A program made the translations under genes and the position numbers. A stretch of 64,000 bases of DNA, from NCBI GenBank assembly GCA_017849455.1, contig JAFIGX010000024.1, positions 434,001 through 498,000 of the forward strand, written 5' to 3'. This stretch comes from Pseudobacter sp. GTDB lineage: Bacteria > Bacteroidota > Bacteroidia > Chitinophagales > Chitinophagaceae. Of this stretch, positions 45,821 through 53,572 are shown one piece after another (position 1 is the first letter of the stretch; every line of letters begins with the position of its first letter). The notes under the pieces were generated by a model. It saw nothing but the letters and a program-made list of their open reading frames with translations, was not told the origin of the DNA and did no database searches.

Positions 45821-46321
45821 ATGAAAAAAATAACTAATCATTTTCTGCCGGCAATATTGTTATTACTGACCGCCTGTGGTAGTCAAACTCCCAAAAACGA
45901 TCCTGAACAGGGGAAAGACACGGCAACTGCACAAAACAAAACAGTGGTGAACCCGGCCGCCAGTGTGCCCGCAAAGCGCGATCAGGTGCGCAAAGAGCCG
46001 GTGGCCCAGTACCGGGTGAAGACCGACAACCCGCTGAACGACTGGTATTTTTCTGTAGAACTGTATGAAACACCCAATACTTTTCAATACCTGCTCAAAC
46101 TGCAATACGAAGAGATCAGGGGCGCCGACACGCTGAAGCTGCCTAATTTCGGTCGCATGCCCGAACCTGTTATTCAGAAAGGGCCTGAGAAATATTCCTG
46201 CATCATTGGCTTCAAAGACAAGGACGATCAGTTCCGCGAATACAAGAAAGTTTATATGAAAGATGGCCATCTCAAGGTCACGGCGCTGAAGCATTATGGA
46301 GTTTCGACTTATCAGCCGTGA
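45821..46321 (+). CDS. Lipoprotein of unknown function
   Basis: A 166-residue protein with a lipoprotein signal peptide (LLLLTACGS, Cys about 19). A linker rich in Thr, Ala and Asn precedes a small domain (DNPLNDWYFSVELYETPNTFQYLLKLQYEEI ... KVYMKDGHLKVTALKHYGV). No family was recognised. It lies 37 bp after the nuclease gene and may share its transcript. Confidence 0.8.
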   Translation: MKKITNHFLPAILLLLTACGSQTPKNDPEQGKDTATAQNKTVVNPAASVPAKRDQVRKEPVAQYRVKTDNPLNDWYFSVELYETPNTFQYLLKLQYEEIRGADTLKLPNFGRMPEPVIQKGPEKYSCIIGFKDKDDQFREYKKVYMKDGHLKVTALKHYGVSTYQP

Positions 46322-46826
46322 GTTTGTTTTAAACGGTGGTTTTGTGTTTACCACGGAGGGTTTAGGTTGGCCACGAAGGCACGAAGGCACAAAGGGAATG
46401 AGGGTTGAGAGTTGAACCGCTTGTAAGAGGTGCGAGCTGGTTCCTTTCGGGATATTATTATAAAGATAAGGATTGAGGACATTCGGTTAACCCGGAATAA
46501 AGGCACGAAGGGCTGGTAGCGGAGATCCTGCCGAAAGAGATCAGGGGCTAAGGCACTACACTGGTGGCATCGGTGGGGTGCTTGGGTGAACTCACTCTTT
46601 ATCGCCGTCCCTTTGTGCCTTTACTTTCCCCGAAAACAGCCCTCTATCAATTCATAAAGCACCTTGCCCCATCTCTTTACCCCTCGGCCAGCCCTACCTC
46701 TATCCATCTCTCCCATCCTCAACCCTCATTCCCTTTGTGCCTTCGTGCCTTCGTGGCCAACATAAAATATCTTAGCGCGAAATAATCCCGCCTTTTTCCT
46801 ATATTCATCTATAAAACCTGCTGCTT
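46322..46826. other. Intergenic region occupied by a long inverted-repeat element
   Basis: A 505-bp gene-free stretch, mostly taken up by the GGCACGAA-type inverted repeat. Apart from that element, only low-complexity sequence is seen. Confidence 0.6.
46366..46761. repeat. Long inverted-repeat element, GGCACGAA dialect
   Basis: 44-bp perfect arms at 46366-46409 and 46718-46761 enclose 308 bp. Inside is a second, weaker inverted pair (TAAAGGCACGAAGGG near 46498 and its imperfect complement near 46608). The element looks like a MITE-sized foldback unit without a coding gene. Confidence 0.9.
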
Positions 46827-47558
46827 ATGCATCGGCAACTTCACTCCTGGTTCAGCCCTGCCTTACAGAAAGACATGCCGGTAGCCATTTATGGTCATTA
46901 TGGATTTGCCCTGTTACTCGTTCCTACGGCGGCGGCGGATTACCTGGAATATGAACGATTCCAATTGATCGATTCCCTGGCGCCGTTCATAGAAGGCGGG
47001 AAAGTGAAAGTATTTTCCATCGATAGCATCAACAATGAAAGCTGGATGAACAATGCCGCCGATCCGCGGTATAAAGCCGAGAGGCATCAGCAATGGAACG
47101 ACTATGTATTCAATGAAGTAGTGCCTTTTGTCCGCCAAAATACAAGTGCCGAAACGCCTGTGATCACCTGTGGCGCTTCATTCGGTGCATTGCACAGCGC
47201 CAATCTATTTTTCAAACGGCCCGACATCATCGATGGATGCATTGCCATGAGCGGTGTATACGAGCTCACTGAATATACCAAAGGCTACTTTGACGATGAT
47301 GTTTACTTCAACAGCCCGATGCACTATATACCTAACCTGGCCGATCATGCGATCCTGGAGCAGATCAGGCGAAGCCATCATATCCACCTGTTTTCGGGCA
47401 GTGGCGCTTATGAAGATCCTGATTCGGCCCGCCGTTTTGCAGGAGTGTTGTACAATAAAGGGATATGGTATGAGCTGGATATCTGGGGACAGGAGTGGAG
47501 GCACGACTGGCCTACCTGGCGAACGATGTTACCTCATTACCTGGGCGCCCGTTTCTGA
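46827..47558 (+). CDS. Alpha/beta-hydrolase, esterase family
   Basis: A 243-residue soluble protein of the putative esterase (EstD/FrsA-like) group. The nucleophile is S118 in CGASFGALHS, and a His in WRHDWPTW near residue 225 could complete the triad. No signal peptide is present. The substrate is unknown. Confidence 0.82.
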   Translation: MHRQLHSWFSPALQKDMPVAIYGHYGFALLLVPTAAADYLEYERFQLIDSLAPFIEGGKVKVFSIDSINNESWMNNAADPRYKAERHQQWNDYVFNEVVPFVRQNTSAETPVITCGASFGALHSANLFFKRPDIIDGCIAMSGVYELTEYTKGYFDDDVYFNSPMHYIPNLADHAILEQIRRSHHIHLFSGSGAYEDPDSARRFAGVLYNKGIWYELDIWGQEWRHDWPTWRTMLPHYLGARF

Positions 47559-47577
47559 TGAAGGAATGGCAATAAAA

Positions 47578-47613
47578 AAGAGGCTGTACAAAAATTGTTT
47601 TTCCATACAACCT
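47578..47613. terminator. Hairpin between convergent genes
   Basis: AAGAGGCTGTA pairs with TACAACCTCTT with one mismatch around a T-rich loop. It lies between the esterase and the Cys-rich protein and is a plausible bidirectional terminator. Confidence 0.45.
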
Positions 47614-47622
47614 CTTATGGTC

Positions 47623-48030
47623 CTATTTTTCAGTTACCCCCTGGGATTGTTTTTCCAGCATATTCGTGATGATATACGGGCAAAAGCTGCAGGCTTTTGC
47701 TCCTTCCTGGAAATACCAGCGACAGGAATCACGGATGGAACAGTCTGGTAGTTGTGCAGGCAGGGAAACATCTTCATTGCTCCACATGATCTTTTGGATC
47801 ACGCCGCATTTACCATTGCTCCATTGCCGGCAACCGGATTCAACGCAGGTATTGCTGAAACGGAAATTGCTTTCCGGCACCCCTTGTTGTTGAGCCTCAT
47901 CGATGAATTCCTGATCGATCGTTACCGGCGTCGATACGTAGCCGATAGTCCCGTTGCTGTTGACAACGCCTAACAGGATAGCGCCTTCTTCACAGGTTGA
48001 GCTGGGGCAACTCTTCCTGTCTTTTTTCAT
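47623..48030 (-). CDS. Cysteine-rich protein of unknown function
   Basis: A 135-residue protein with nine or so Cys in clusters: SCPSSTC, CVESGCRQWSNGKCG and CSIRDSCRWYFQEGAKACSFCP. The last cluster (CX5CX10CX2C) looks like an iron-sulfur or zinc site. No signal peptide is present, so a cytoplasmic metal-binding protein is likely. The start MKKDRKSCPSS overlaps the stop of the upstream 83-residue gene by 4 bp (ATGA), implying coupled translation. No known family was recognised. Confidence 0.7.
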   Translation of the reverse strand: MKKDRKSCPSSTCEEGAILLGVVNSNGTIGYVSTPVTIDQEFIDEAQQQGVPESNFRFSNTCVESGCRQWSNGKCGVIQKIMWSNEDVSLPAQLPDCSIRDSCRWYFQEGAKACSFCPYIITNMLEKQSQGVTEK

Positions 48031-48278
48031 CGGATACTTTTTTCCGGCCTGAAGGTTTTGGATTTGCCAAGCGCGGAGAGGTCGGCGAACATGCGCAGCC
48101 ATTTTCCATACCATTCGGGATGGAGACCGAGCTTGCTGCCCCATACGCCACCTTGTCTGCCACCGATCTTCGACAGGTGGCTTGCCACTACTTTATTGAT
48201 ATCACTTTGGAGTGCAGAAGCCTGTGCCTTCGTCAGTTCAACATTGTCGAACCTGACGATGAATTCTGTTTTTGGCAT
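48027..48278 (-). CDS. Small protein coupled to the Cys-rich protein
   Basis: An 83-residue protein from MPKTEFIVRFDNVELTKAQ. It has a predicted beta-strand then helix N-terminal half (SALQSDINKVVASHL) and a Gly/Trp-rich second half (GRQGGVWGSKLGLHPEWYGKWL). No family was recognised. The N-terminal half resembles in style the leader part of some ribosomal-peptide precursors, but this is only an impression. It overlaps the Cys-rich gene by 4 bp and lies 104 bp downstream of aat. Confidence 0.65.
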   Translation of the reverse strand: MPKTEFIVRFDNVELTKAQASALQSDINKVVASHLSKIGGRQGGVWGSKLGLHPEWYGKWLRMFADLSALGKSKTFRPEKSIR

Positions 48279-48382
48279 GTTGATAAGATTTAGGTTTTGA
48301 ATAATGGTTAAAGCAGACAGCATATACTGTCCATATAAATGTATTATTAATATTTTAAATGTGAAATACTACAAAGTGGTAA

Positions 48383-49027
48383 TTATATCCATTGCTGGAG
48401 GAGGGAAAGGAAATCCTTGCGGTTGATCATCCGGGCGCCGAGGCTTTCGAGGTGATTGGTATAGACCTGGCAATCGATCAGTTGAACGCCCTCCCTGATC
48501 AATTGCTGTGTATACCTGATAAACGCATATTTGGAAGCGTTACTGGCCCTGCTGAACATGCTTTCACCGAAAAAGACGTTGCCCAGTCGCACCCCATAAA
48601 GCCCGCCCACCAGTTCTCCATCCTGCCAGGCTTCTGCACTGTGGGCATAGCCGGCTTCATGCAGATCGCTATAGGCCTGTTTAACTTCATCGGTGATCCA
48701 GGTACCACTTTGTCCCTGGCGGGAAATGGTTTTGCAATGACTGATCACTTCGCGGAATGCCTTATCGATGGTGAATTCGAAGGGATGTTTCTTGAGGAGT
48801 TGGTGCATGCTCTTACTGATCTTGAGCTCTTCGGGGAACAAGACGAACCGGGGATCGGGGCACCACCAGAGAATGTATTTGCCTTCATACCAGGGAAAGA
48901 TGCCATGCCGGTAAGCAAGGAGCAGACGTTCGATGGAAAGGTCGCCGCCTACAGCGAGCAACCCATCCGGCTCGGCCATGTGAGCAGGCGGGAAATAGAG
49001 TTCCTTATCCAGGGCAAATAAAGGCAT
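48383..49027 (-). CDS. aat: Leucyl/phenylalanyl-tRNA-protein transferase
   Basis: A 214-residue enzyme that adds Leu or Phe to N-terminal Lys/Arg of proteins, marking them for ClpAP. Family blocks are FPPAHMAEPDGLLAVGGDL, GIFPWYEGKYILWWCPDPR and EAGYAHSAEAWQDGELVGGLYG. It lies 69 bp downstream of clpS on the same strand, joining two steps of the N-degron pathway. Confidence 0.95.
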   Translation of the reverse strand: MPLFALDKELYFPPAHMAEPDGLLAVGGDLSIERLLLAYRHGIFPWYEGKYILWWCPDPRFVLFPEELKISKSMHQLLKKHPFEFTIDKAFREVISHCKTISRQGQSGTWITDEVKQAYSDLHEAGYAHSAEAWQDGELVGGLYGVRLGNVFFGESMFSRASNASKYAFIRYTQQLIREGVQLIDCQVYTNHLESLGARMINRKDFLSLLQQWI

Positions 49028-49096
49028 AATTCACTGGTCATAAAAGTAAAAAGAATTTGCGGAGGATCGTAACTGTAATGGGTGGAAGGGGAGGGG

Positions 49097-49411
49097 TCAG
49101 GTAGCTGTCACTTCGATGGTGGCGCCGATGCCTCTGTCGGTGATGGCATCGCATTGCGGTTTCAGCTCATCGTAAGTACCTTGTTTAACGGCATATTTAC
49201 CCTGGAAGTGGATAATATAAGCGCATTGTTCGGCCTGCTCGGCACTATGACCGCAGACTTCCATCAGGGTCTGGATCACCCATTCGAAAGTATTCACTTC
49301 GTCGTTCCAGACGATCAGGCTACAGGGATCATCGGAAATGGTGAGCACATCCGTATCTTCTTCCTGATAAGGCCTGGTAGGTCCGTCGAATGCCATGCGT
49401 GTTGGGATCAT
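49097..49411 (-). CDS. clpS: ATP-dependent Clp protease adaptor ClpS
   Basis: A 104-residue adaptor with the ClpS core: LIVWNDEVNTFEWVIQTLMEVCGHSAEQAEQ and GKYAVKQGTYDELKPQCDAI. It delivers N-degron substrates to the Clp unfoldase. aat follows directly, so the two form an N-degron operon. Confidence 0.94.
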   Translation of the reverse strand: MIPTRMAFDGPTRPYQEEDTDVLTISDDPCSLIVWNDEVNTFEWVIQTLMEVCGHSAEQAEQCAYIIHFQGKYAVKQGTYDELKPQCDAITDRGIGATIEVTAT

Positions 49412-49423
49412 GATACAAAGTTA

Positions 49424-49650
49424 TTAAAATATGGGTAGGGTGCAAATGAGGACGGAGATAGCCGCACCATTATACCCATATACCGATTTGCTCAGAAAAT
49501 GGAGTGCCTTGCGGATATGCTGTTCAATGGTATTCACCGAAATATCGAGGAGCCCGGCAATGAAAAGATATCCATCGAGCTTTCCTTCCAGCGAGAGCAC
49601 CGGCAGTTGCAGAGGGAACGCAATGAATACATTCTGCACCTCTGTCCGGA
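49424..49650 (-). pseudogene. Decayed ECF sigma factor, region 4 remnant
   Basis: The minus frame ends in IAGLLDISVNTIEQHIRKALHFLSK, which is the recognition-helix region of a Bacteroidota ECF sigma factor. The preceding residues (FPLQLPVLSLEGKL) match only when frameshifts are allowed. Region 2 is absent. It is a broken 3' remnant between clpS and the tRNA-Val promoter. Confidence 0.65.
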
Positions 49651-49703
49651 CCTTATACCCTGGAGGATAATATATACAAATACAATACTTTTTGAAGAAA
49701 AAT

Positions 49704-49733
49704 TTGGGAGAAATTAGCTAAACCTTATCTTTG
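49704..49733 (+). promoter_or_regulatory. Promoter of tRNA-Val
   Basis: TTG at 49704-49706, a 19-bp spacer and TATCTTTG at 49726-49733 form a textbook Bacteroidota promoter. It lies 17 bp before the tRNA. Confidence 0.8.
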
Positions 49734-49750
49734 CACTCCCAAACAAAAAA

Positions 49751-49825
49751 GGGAGTTTAGCTCAGCTGGTTCAGAGCATCTGCCTTACAAGCAGAGGGTC
49801 GGCGGTTCGATCCCGTCAACTCCCA
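49751..49825 (+). tRNA. tRNA-Val (anticodon UAC)
   Basis: 75 nt. The acceptor GGGAGTT pairs with AACTCCC and the discriminator is A. The D arm is AGCTCAGCTGGTTCAGAGC, the anticodon loop CTTACAA gives UAC, and the T arm is GGTTCGATCCC. No CCA is encoded. Its 3' end is duplicated at 53537-53564. Confidence 0.96.
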
Positions 49826-49826
49826 C
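49799..49826 (+). repeat. att-like direct repeat, tRNA-Val copy
   Basis: The last 27 bases of the tRNA plus one base downstream are identical over 28 bp to 53537-53564. The copies are 3,738 bp apart in the same orientation, marking the ends of an inserted island. Confidence 0.85.
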
Positions 49827-49830
49827 AAGC

Positions 49831-49861
49831 GCCGAAATCTTCATCACTACAGGGTTTCGGC
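49831..49861 (+). terminator. Hairpin terminator after tRNA-Val, probably island-derived
   Basis: GCCGAAA pairs with TTTCGGC and TTCTTTTTT follows. It differs in sequence from the terminator beyond the distal repeat copy. Confidence 0.75.
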
Positions 49862-49978
49862 TTCTTTTTTCTCTCTACCGCCTCGCGGCATTCATCGTAT
49901 CGCCGTGTAGTTGGCAATTTGGTTATTTCCTTCGATTCTCAGACCTTTTAAATGGATGCTCCCCTTCAAATACATTAG

Positions 49979-50002
49979 CCCTGCGTGAAAACGCAGGGCT
50001 TT
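49979..50002. terminator. Strong hairpin AGCCCTGCGT/ACGCAGGGCT
   Basis: A perfect 10-bp stem with a GAAA loop (as read on the plus strand). It lies downstream of the decayed membrane gene at 50035-50230 and is a plausible terminator for it. Confidence 0.6.
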
Positions 50003-50034
50003 CATTAAGTCCCATCCTCACGGATGAGAAAAAT

Positions 50035-50230
50035 TTAATTGTCGTCATCCCTCTTACTTCTTATTGCCAGCAGAACTCCGATGAAAGGAGTAAAGTAACA
50101 GGCACGCTATATAGGTTCGTATAGAGCCGATTTTCATCCTTTCTCCGAATATGATGGCCAACAAAAAGCAAAGTAAGTTATATACATACGGCACCACCAG
50201 GGTAATGATACAGGTAGGCATATAAGTCAT
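50035..50230 (-). pseudogene. Frameshifted small membrane protein gene
   Basis: From an ATG at 50230 the minus strand reads MTYMPTCIITLVVPYVYNLL and continues through a second hydrophobic stretch to CLLL. There the frame moves, and the sequence TPFIGVLLAIRSKRDDDN continues to a stop at 50035. The span of 196 nt is one base off a multiple of three, consistent with a single indel. The second frame ends like a small two-helix membrane protein with a charged tail. Found by direct reading. Confidence 0.4.
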
Positions 50231-50248
50231 AAATCTTGTTTTTCATAG

Positions 50249-50272
50249 CCCCTGAGTAGAAACTCAGGGGTT
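50249..50272. terminator. Hairpin CCCCTGAGT/ACTCAGGGG
   Basis: A perfect 9-bp stem with a 4-base loop, just upstream of the decayed membrane gene. It may terminate leftward transcription from the sigma-factor remnant. Confidence 0.5.
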
Positions 50273-50349
50273 CATATTTCAAAACTCCAGGTGGAAAGTC
50301 CTCGATTGGGGACTACCAGGCTATTTTCAGATCGCCTCTTACAAATACT

Positions 50350-50817
50350 TCAAATAGGTTTCGGTCCTGTTCGAATCGGAGCCTTCGGAAATATACTAAG
50401 GTCTGAAAGTTGCAATAATTCGGTCTTCTTTTTCAATGGAAAAGGATTTGCGCGGTATGCAGACACCAGTTCTGTACGGAAGTACATCTCATCCGCTTTG
50501 ATCTTGAAAGCTTCATAACGTACCTGCCAGGTCGAGAGATGGAAAGCTTCATCCTTCATTGTATGCAGGAAGGCTTGGTGCCGGCAATGTGTGTAGAGCG
50601 CTTTTTTAAGCTGTCCCATACTCCTGACACATTCGCGGTCACGGTACATGACCTTTATTGCAAAAAAAACTATTTCTTCAGCCGCATTTCGATCGCCGAT
50701 GAGTTTGTTCGTGAAGAAGCAAAGGGGCTGATAGTAAAGGAAGAAGATTTGTTTCACAGCAGCCCGGTCGTCTGCTTTGAAGCCTTCGAGGAGTGTTTGG
50801 TCTGTCCAATTGTTCAT
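50350..50817 (-). pseudogene. ECF sigma factor with intact region 2 and degenerate region 4
   Basis: A 155-residue frame. Residues about 15-55 (DDRAAVKQIFFLYYQPLCFFTNKLIGDRNAAEEIV) match region 2 of Bacteroidota ECF sigma factors, and ALYTHCRHQAFLHTM continues the pattern. The expected region 4 is missing: the C-terminus is a basic, Pro-rich tail (SIFPKAPIRTGPKPI), probably out of frame. It is likely a decaying gene. No anti-sigma gene is adjacent. Confidence 0.6.
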
Positions 50818-51250
50818 AGTTGCAGGTTTTTGGAGAATGGAAACCTGCCCGCTAAAAAATGCGCAGGCATCTCAACTTACCGTCCTGGAGGCCGTCGGAA
50901 GGCCCTTGCAAACGAATAAGAGAGAGCCCACGCAGTATGCATGAGCTCTTCACTTTTTCATCCCGTTTGCAATAGAAAACATTCCGACGTTTCCAGAGAC
51001 GAGAATCAAAGCGAAAGCTTCAAATATTTTGAAGTCGCAAATATATTCAAATAAAGACCTACCCTTCGGGCAGGCACCAATCAAATACCATATACCAGGA
51101 ACTTTATCTTAGGTATTCAAATATAATAAAAAAGTGAAATTAAATTCAATTTATGTGAAATGAAATTATGCTATTATACAATTTAATTATGTTTGTAATT
51201 TGATTTTCAATAGTTTATGGTACTATATATTTGCCGGGCATTTCACAACA
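50818..51250. other. Gene-free A+T-rich stretch in the tRNA-Val island
   Basis: It contains a hairpin GCAGGTTT/AAACCTGC (about 50821-50847) upstream of the sigma remnant, and the XRE-gene promoter near its right end. Nothing else was recognised. Confidence 0.45.
51226..51233 (+). promoter_or_regulatory. Promoter -7 element for the XRE regulator
   Basis: TATATTTG is an exact TAnnTTTG match, 17 bp before the ATG. A TTTG lies about 23 bp upstream. Confidence 0.6.
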
Positions 51251-51526
51251 ATGAAGGAAACCCGATATAATAGACTGACCGGCATTATGGCTGAGGAGCG
51301 CATCGAGAATTCTATGCTGGCAGAGTATGTTGGGGTTACTAAAGAAACCGTTTCCTTGTGGCGCACCAATAAAGTGCAGCCCAGTTTGCCAACCCTTTAT
51401 AAAATTGCAGAATTCTTTAAAATTGATCCGCGGGACCTATTGGTTCCCCGGACCTGGCCTACCGGTCCGTCTCCCGCAGAACTCGCCAGGGCAGCAAAAG
51501 AAAAGAAAAAAGGAAAGAAAAAATAA
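51251..51526 (+). CDS. XRE-family helix-turn-helix regulator
   Basis: A 91-residue Cro/CI-type DNA-binding protein from MKETRYNRLTGIMAEERIENSMLAEYVGVTKETVSLWRTNK. The HTH spans about residues 8-62 and is followed by a basic Lys-rich tail (KEKKKGKKK). It is the only apparently intact regulator in the tRNA-Val island. The start is chosen after its promoter; an ATG at 51200 lies upstream of the -7 element. Confidence 0.82.
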   Translation: MKETRYNRLTGIMAEERIENSMLAEYVGVTKETVSLWRTNKVQPSLPTLYKIAEFFKIDPRDLLVPRTWPTGPSPAELARAAKEKKKGKKK

Positions 51527-52007
51527 CCAGCAACTATTATTCATGCACTTTCCCGGTGCAATTCCAAACATTCTTTCGAACGCATCGTACTTTTTTGGGA
51601 ATCGGATGGTTGATCAAACTGTCTTCACGTTACCCTTATCCGTTCATACAACCGAACAACGGATATGAATACTGAAATCCTTGCTACCGTCGCCGAGTTG
51701 TGATTTGCTTTCAAATCGTAGTATGATACAACTCTGGAACAGTGCGTAGAATGGCGAAAGCTGTTGTGATTTGCTTTCAATTTTCGATGTAGGTTAGCTT
51801 TTTCGATAAAGGCTGTCGCTGGGATAAAATAATCATACACTCTAGGCGTGTCTTGATCTTAAAATTCTATTAAACCTATTTATACTTCTGATTCGATTCC
51901 TTATGTCCGCTGATTAAGGATGCCTGCGATGACGATTCCCGGAAAAGTAAATTGTTTTAAATTCGTTAGAAGAAGTCTGCAAGAGCAAAAAAGGTAAATT
52001 TTTCAAA
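51527..52007. other. Gene-free stretch carrying a CRISPR-like remnant
   Basis: 481 bp after the XRE gene. Only the CRISPR-like repeats at 51697-51798 and a short hairpin (TCCGTTCATACAACCGAACAACGGA, near 51639-51663) were seen. Confidence 0.5.
51697..51798 (+). CRISPR. One-spacer CRISPR-like remnant (type II-like repeat)
   Basis: A 36-bp unit at 51697-51732 begins GTTGTGATTTGCTTTCAA and ends GATACAAC, with GTTGT/ACAAC ends. A 30-bp unique spacer follows (51733-51762). A second unit at 51763-51798 has the first 18 bases identical and the rest diverged, like a terminal degenerate repeat. The 36/30 lengths and the sequence style match Bacteroidota type II-C arrays. No cas gene is present in the window. 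Confidence 0.5.
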
Positions 52008-52247
52008 ATGACCAAAACAATTTTATATTTTATCCTTCTTTTGACAACTCCTGTCGTTTATTCTCAGAACGCAACTTCAACTATCCCGCAAAGGAAAATG
52101 CAACTCAATTTTCACCTTACTGTTGATGGCCTGAATTTCGATTTCTTAGGCCAGGGAGAGTTATTGCTGTCAGAAGATAACGCAGTAGAAGGGAACATTA
52201 CTTATTCTATTCTCAAAGTAGATTATGTGATCACCGCCGGCAAATGA
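52008..52247 (+). CDS. Small secreted protein of unknown function
   Basis: A 79-residue protein with a clear signal peptide (MTKTILYFILLLTTPVVYSQ), leaving a mature part of about 59 residues of beta-rich character (MQLNFHLTVDGLNFDFLG). No family was recognised. It may be truncated. It lies in the tRNA-Val island. Confidence 0.55.
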   Translation: MTKTILYFILLLTTPVVYSQNATSTIPQRKMQLNFHLTVDGLNFDFLGQGELLLSEDNAVEGNITYSILKVDYVITAGK

Positions 52248-52687
52248 GCAAGCAGCAACAGGTGATTTAGATGGAAAATATCATCCGGCAGATCATCAAA
52301 GGCCTGTAAATCAGTCCATATTTGGGTAGACAATCGCCCGCTTGGGACCACAAAAGCCGAAGCCCTCATCAATAGAGGTTTCAGCGTTTTTCATTTTCCA
52401 CCCCATTCCCCGCATCGTGCAATATTTTTAGGACCATGTAAATTCCAGGAGTTGTTCTTGCTAAACATAAGTTTGGATAATCTGAATAGAAAGAAGTTGA
52501 AGCGATGAAGAATGTTTTTTTCAAACTGAGACACTATCTGTGGTTTATACTAATCAATTACATGCAAAAATTACTTAACTTTAAAAGACAGGCTCTCTAC
52601 GTCCCCTATGTCTACGACTGACGCTACTCCAGCAACTTACAAAGAGGTAATGAAGTTCGATTTATTCTAACCAAAATTAATAAAGAC
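52248..52687. other. Gene-free A+T-rich stretch
   Basis: 440 bp between the small secreted protein and the T9SS cargo gene. No gene, RNA or clear promoter was recognised. Confidence 0.4.
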
Positions 52688-53452
52688 ATGAAAACCTATC
52701 CTATTTTTCCCAAGCTTGCAATCATAATTTTTTGCTTTGGACAACTGCTACCTGGTATACAAAGCCATGCCCAGATTCAACCAGTCACGGAGGACACTAT
52801 GATTGTTGTGGACCCTCCTTTAACAGATCCTTACTTTGATAAAAGTAGAGATACAATTACGGTGCATTGCAATAATTCAATCGAGTATGACAGGCCCGAC
52901 AAATGTAAAACTGTGAACATTTGTAATAATAAACCAGGCAAAATTATTATTAAATACAAATGTGATGGGGTAGATAAAGTTTATACTTTCATTATTAGAA
53001 ATCCCGGATACTATGTAAGATGTATCAAAGTTCCAATGGGTAGTGGGGGTGGAGCTTTTTATTTATGTTGTGATGGTGAAATAAAGCGTGAAAGGAACTC
53101 AGTGGAATGCATAGATTCTGCCAGTATTGATACGACAATTCTTACTAATAGGATAAGATCAACGTCCAATTTAATGTCAGACCTGAAGGATAACTCCCCG
53201 ACAAAAATAAACCACGCTCAACCGAATCCATTTAATGATCAATTTACCATTTATTTTGACAGCCCCGAAGGAGGCAATACTACAATTACAATTCACGATC
53301 AAACAGGATCTCCTGAAAGAAAAATATCCATATTCGCCAGGAAAGGTAGCAATACAGTGCAGATCAACGGAAAGAATCTTTCCAGGGGAATACATTATGT
53401 AAGGATAATTATGAACAACAAAACGAAGATCACAAAAATCCTCCGACTATAG
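52688..53452 (+). CDS. Secreted Cys-rich protein with type IX (type A) sorting tail
   Basis: A 254-residue protein. A signal peptide ends near SHAQ. A Cys-containing middle domain follows (about 60-145; CKTVNICNNKPGKIIIKYKC, FYLCCDGEI). The C-terminal 75 residues are a Por-secretion-type sorting domain (NHAQPNPFNDQFTIYF, TTITIHDQTG, LSRGIHYVRI, TKILRL). It should be exported and anchored or released by the type IX system. The middle domain is of unknown function. It is the rightmost gene of the tRNA-Val island. Confidence 0.82.
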   Translation: MKTYPIFPKLAIIIFCFGQLLPGIQSHAQIQPVTEDTMIVVDPPLTDPYFDKSRDTITVHCNNSIEYDRPDKCKTVNICNNKPGKIIIKYKCDGVDKVYTFIIRNPGYYVRCIKVPMGSGGGAFYLCCDGEIKRERNSVECIDSASIDTTILTNRIRSTSNLMSDLKDNSPTKINHAQPNPFNDQFTIYFDSPEGGNTTITIHDQTGSPERKISIFARKGSNTVQINGKNLSRGIHYVRIIMNNKTKITKILRL

Positions 53453-53482
53453 TGCTCGTACCAAAATACTTACAGAAAGAAC

Positions 53483-53507
53483 AAGGGGCTTCAACGGAGA
53501 GCCCCTT
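53483..53507 (+). terminator. Terminator of the T9SS cargo gene
   Basis: AAGGGGCT pairs with AGCCCCTT, followed by ATTTGTTT, 31 bp after the stop codon. Confidence 0.65.
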
Positions 53508-53536
53508 ATTTGTTTGCAGGAACCAGGAATTATATT

Positions 53537-53564
53537 TCGGCGGTTCGATCCCGTCAACTCCCAC
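53537..53564 (+). repeat. att-like direct repeat of the tRNA-Val 3' end (distal copy)
   Basis: 28 bp identical to 49799-49826, starting TCGGCGGTTCGATCCC. It is not part of a tRNA here, since the upstream sequence does not fold as one. It is followed within 10 bp by a strong terminator. Confidence 0.85.
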
Positions 53565-53572
53565 TCATGAAG

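Noticed and set aside
46564..46785. 73-codon plus frame in the inverted-repeat element
   Set aside because: It runs through the repeat arm and has low complexity, with no start signal.
53530..53564. Possible second tRNA-Val gene
   Set aside because: Only the 3' 27 bases are present. The 5' half, anticodon arm and acceptor partner are missing, so it is an att-like copy.
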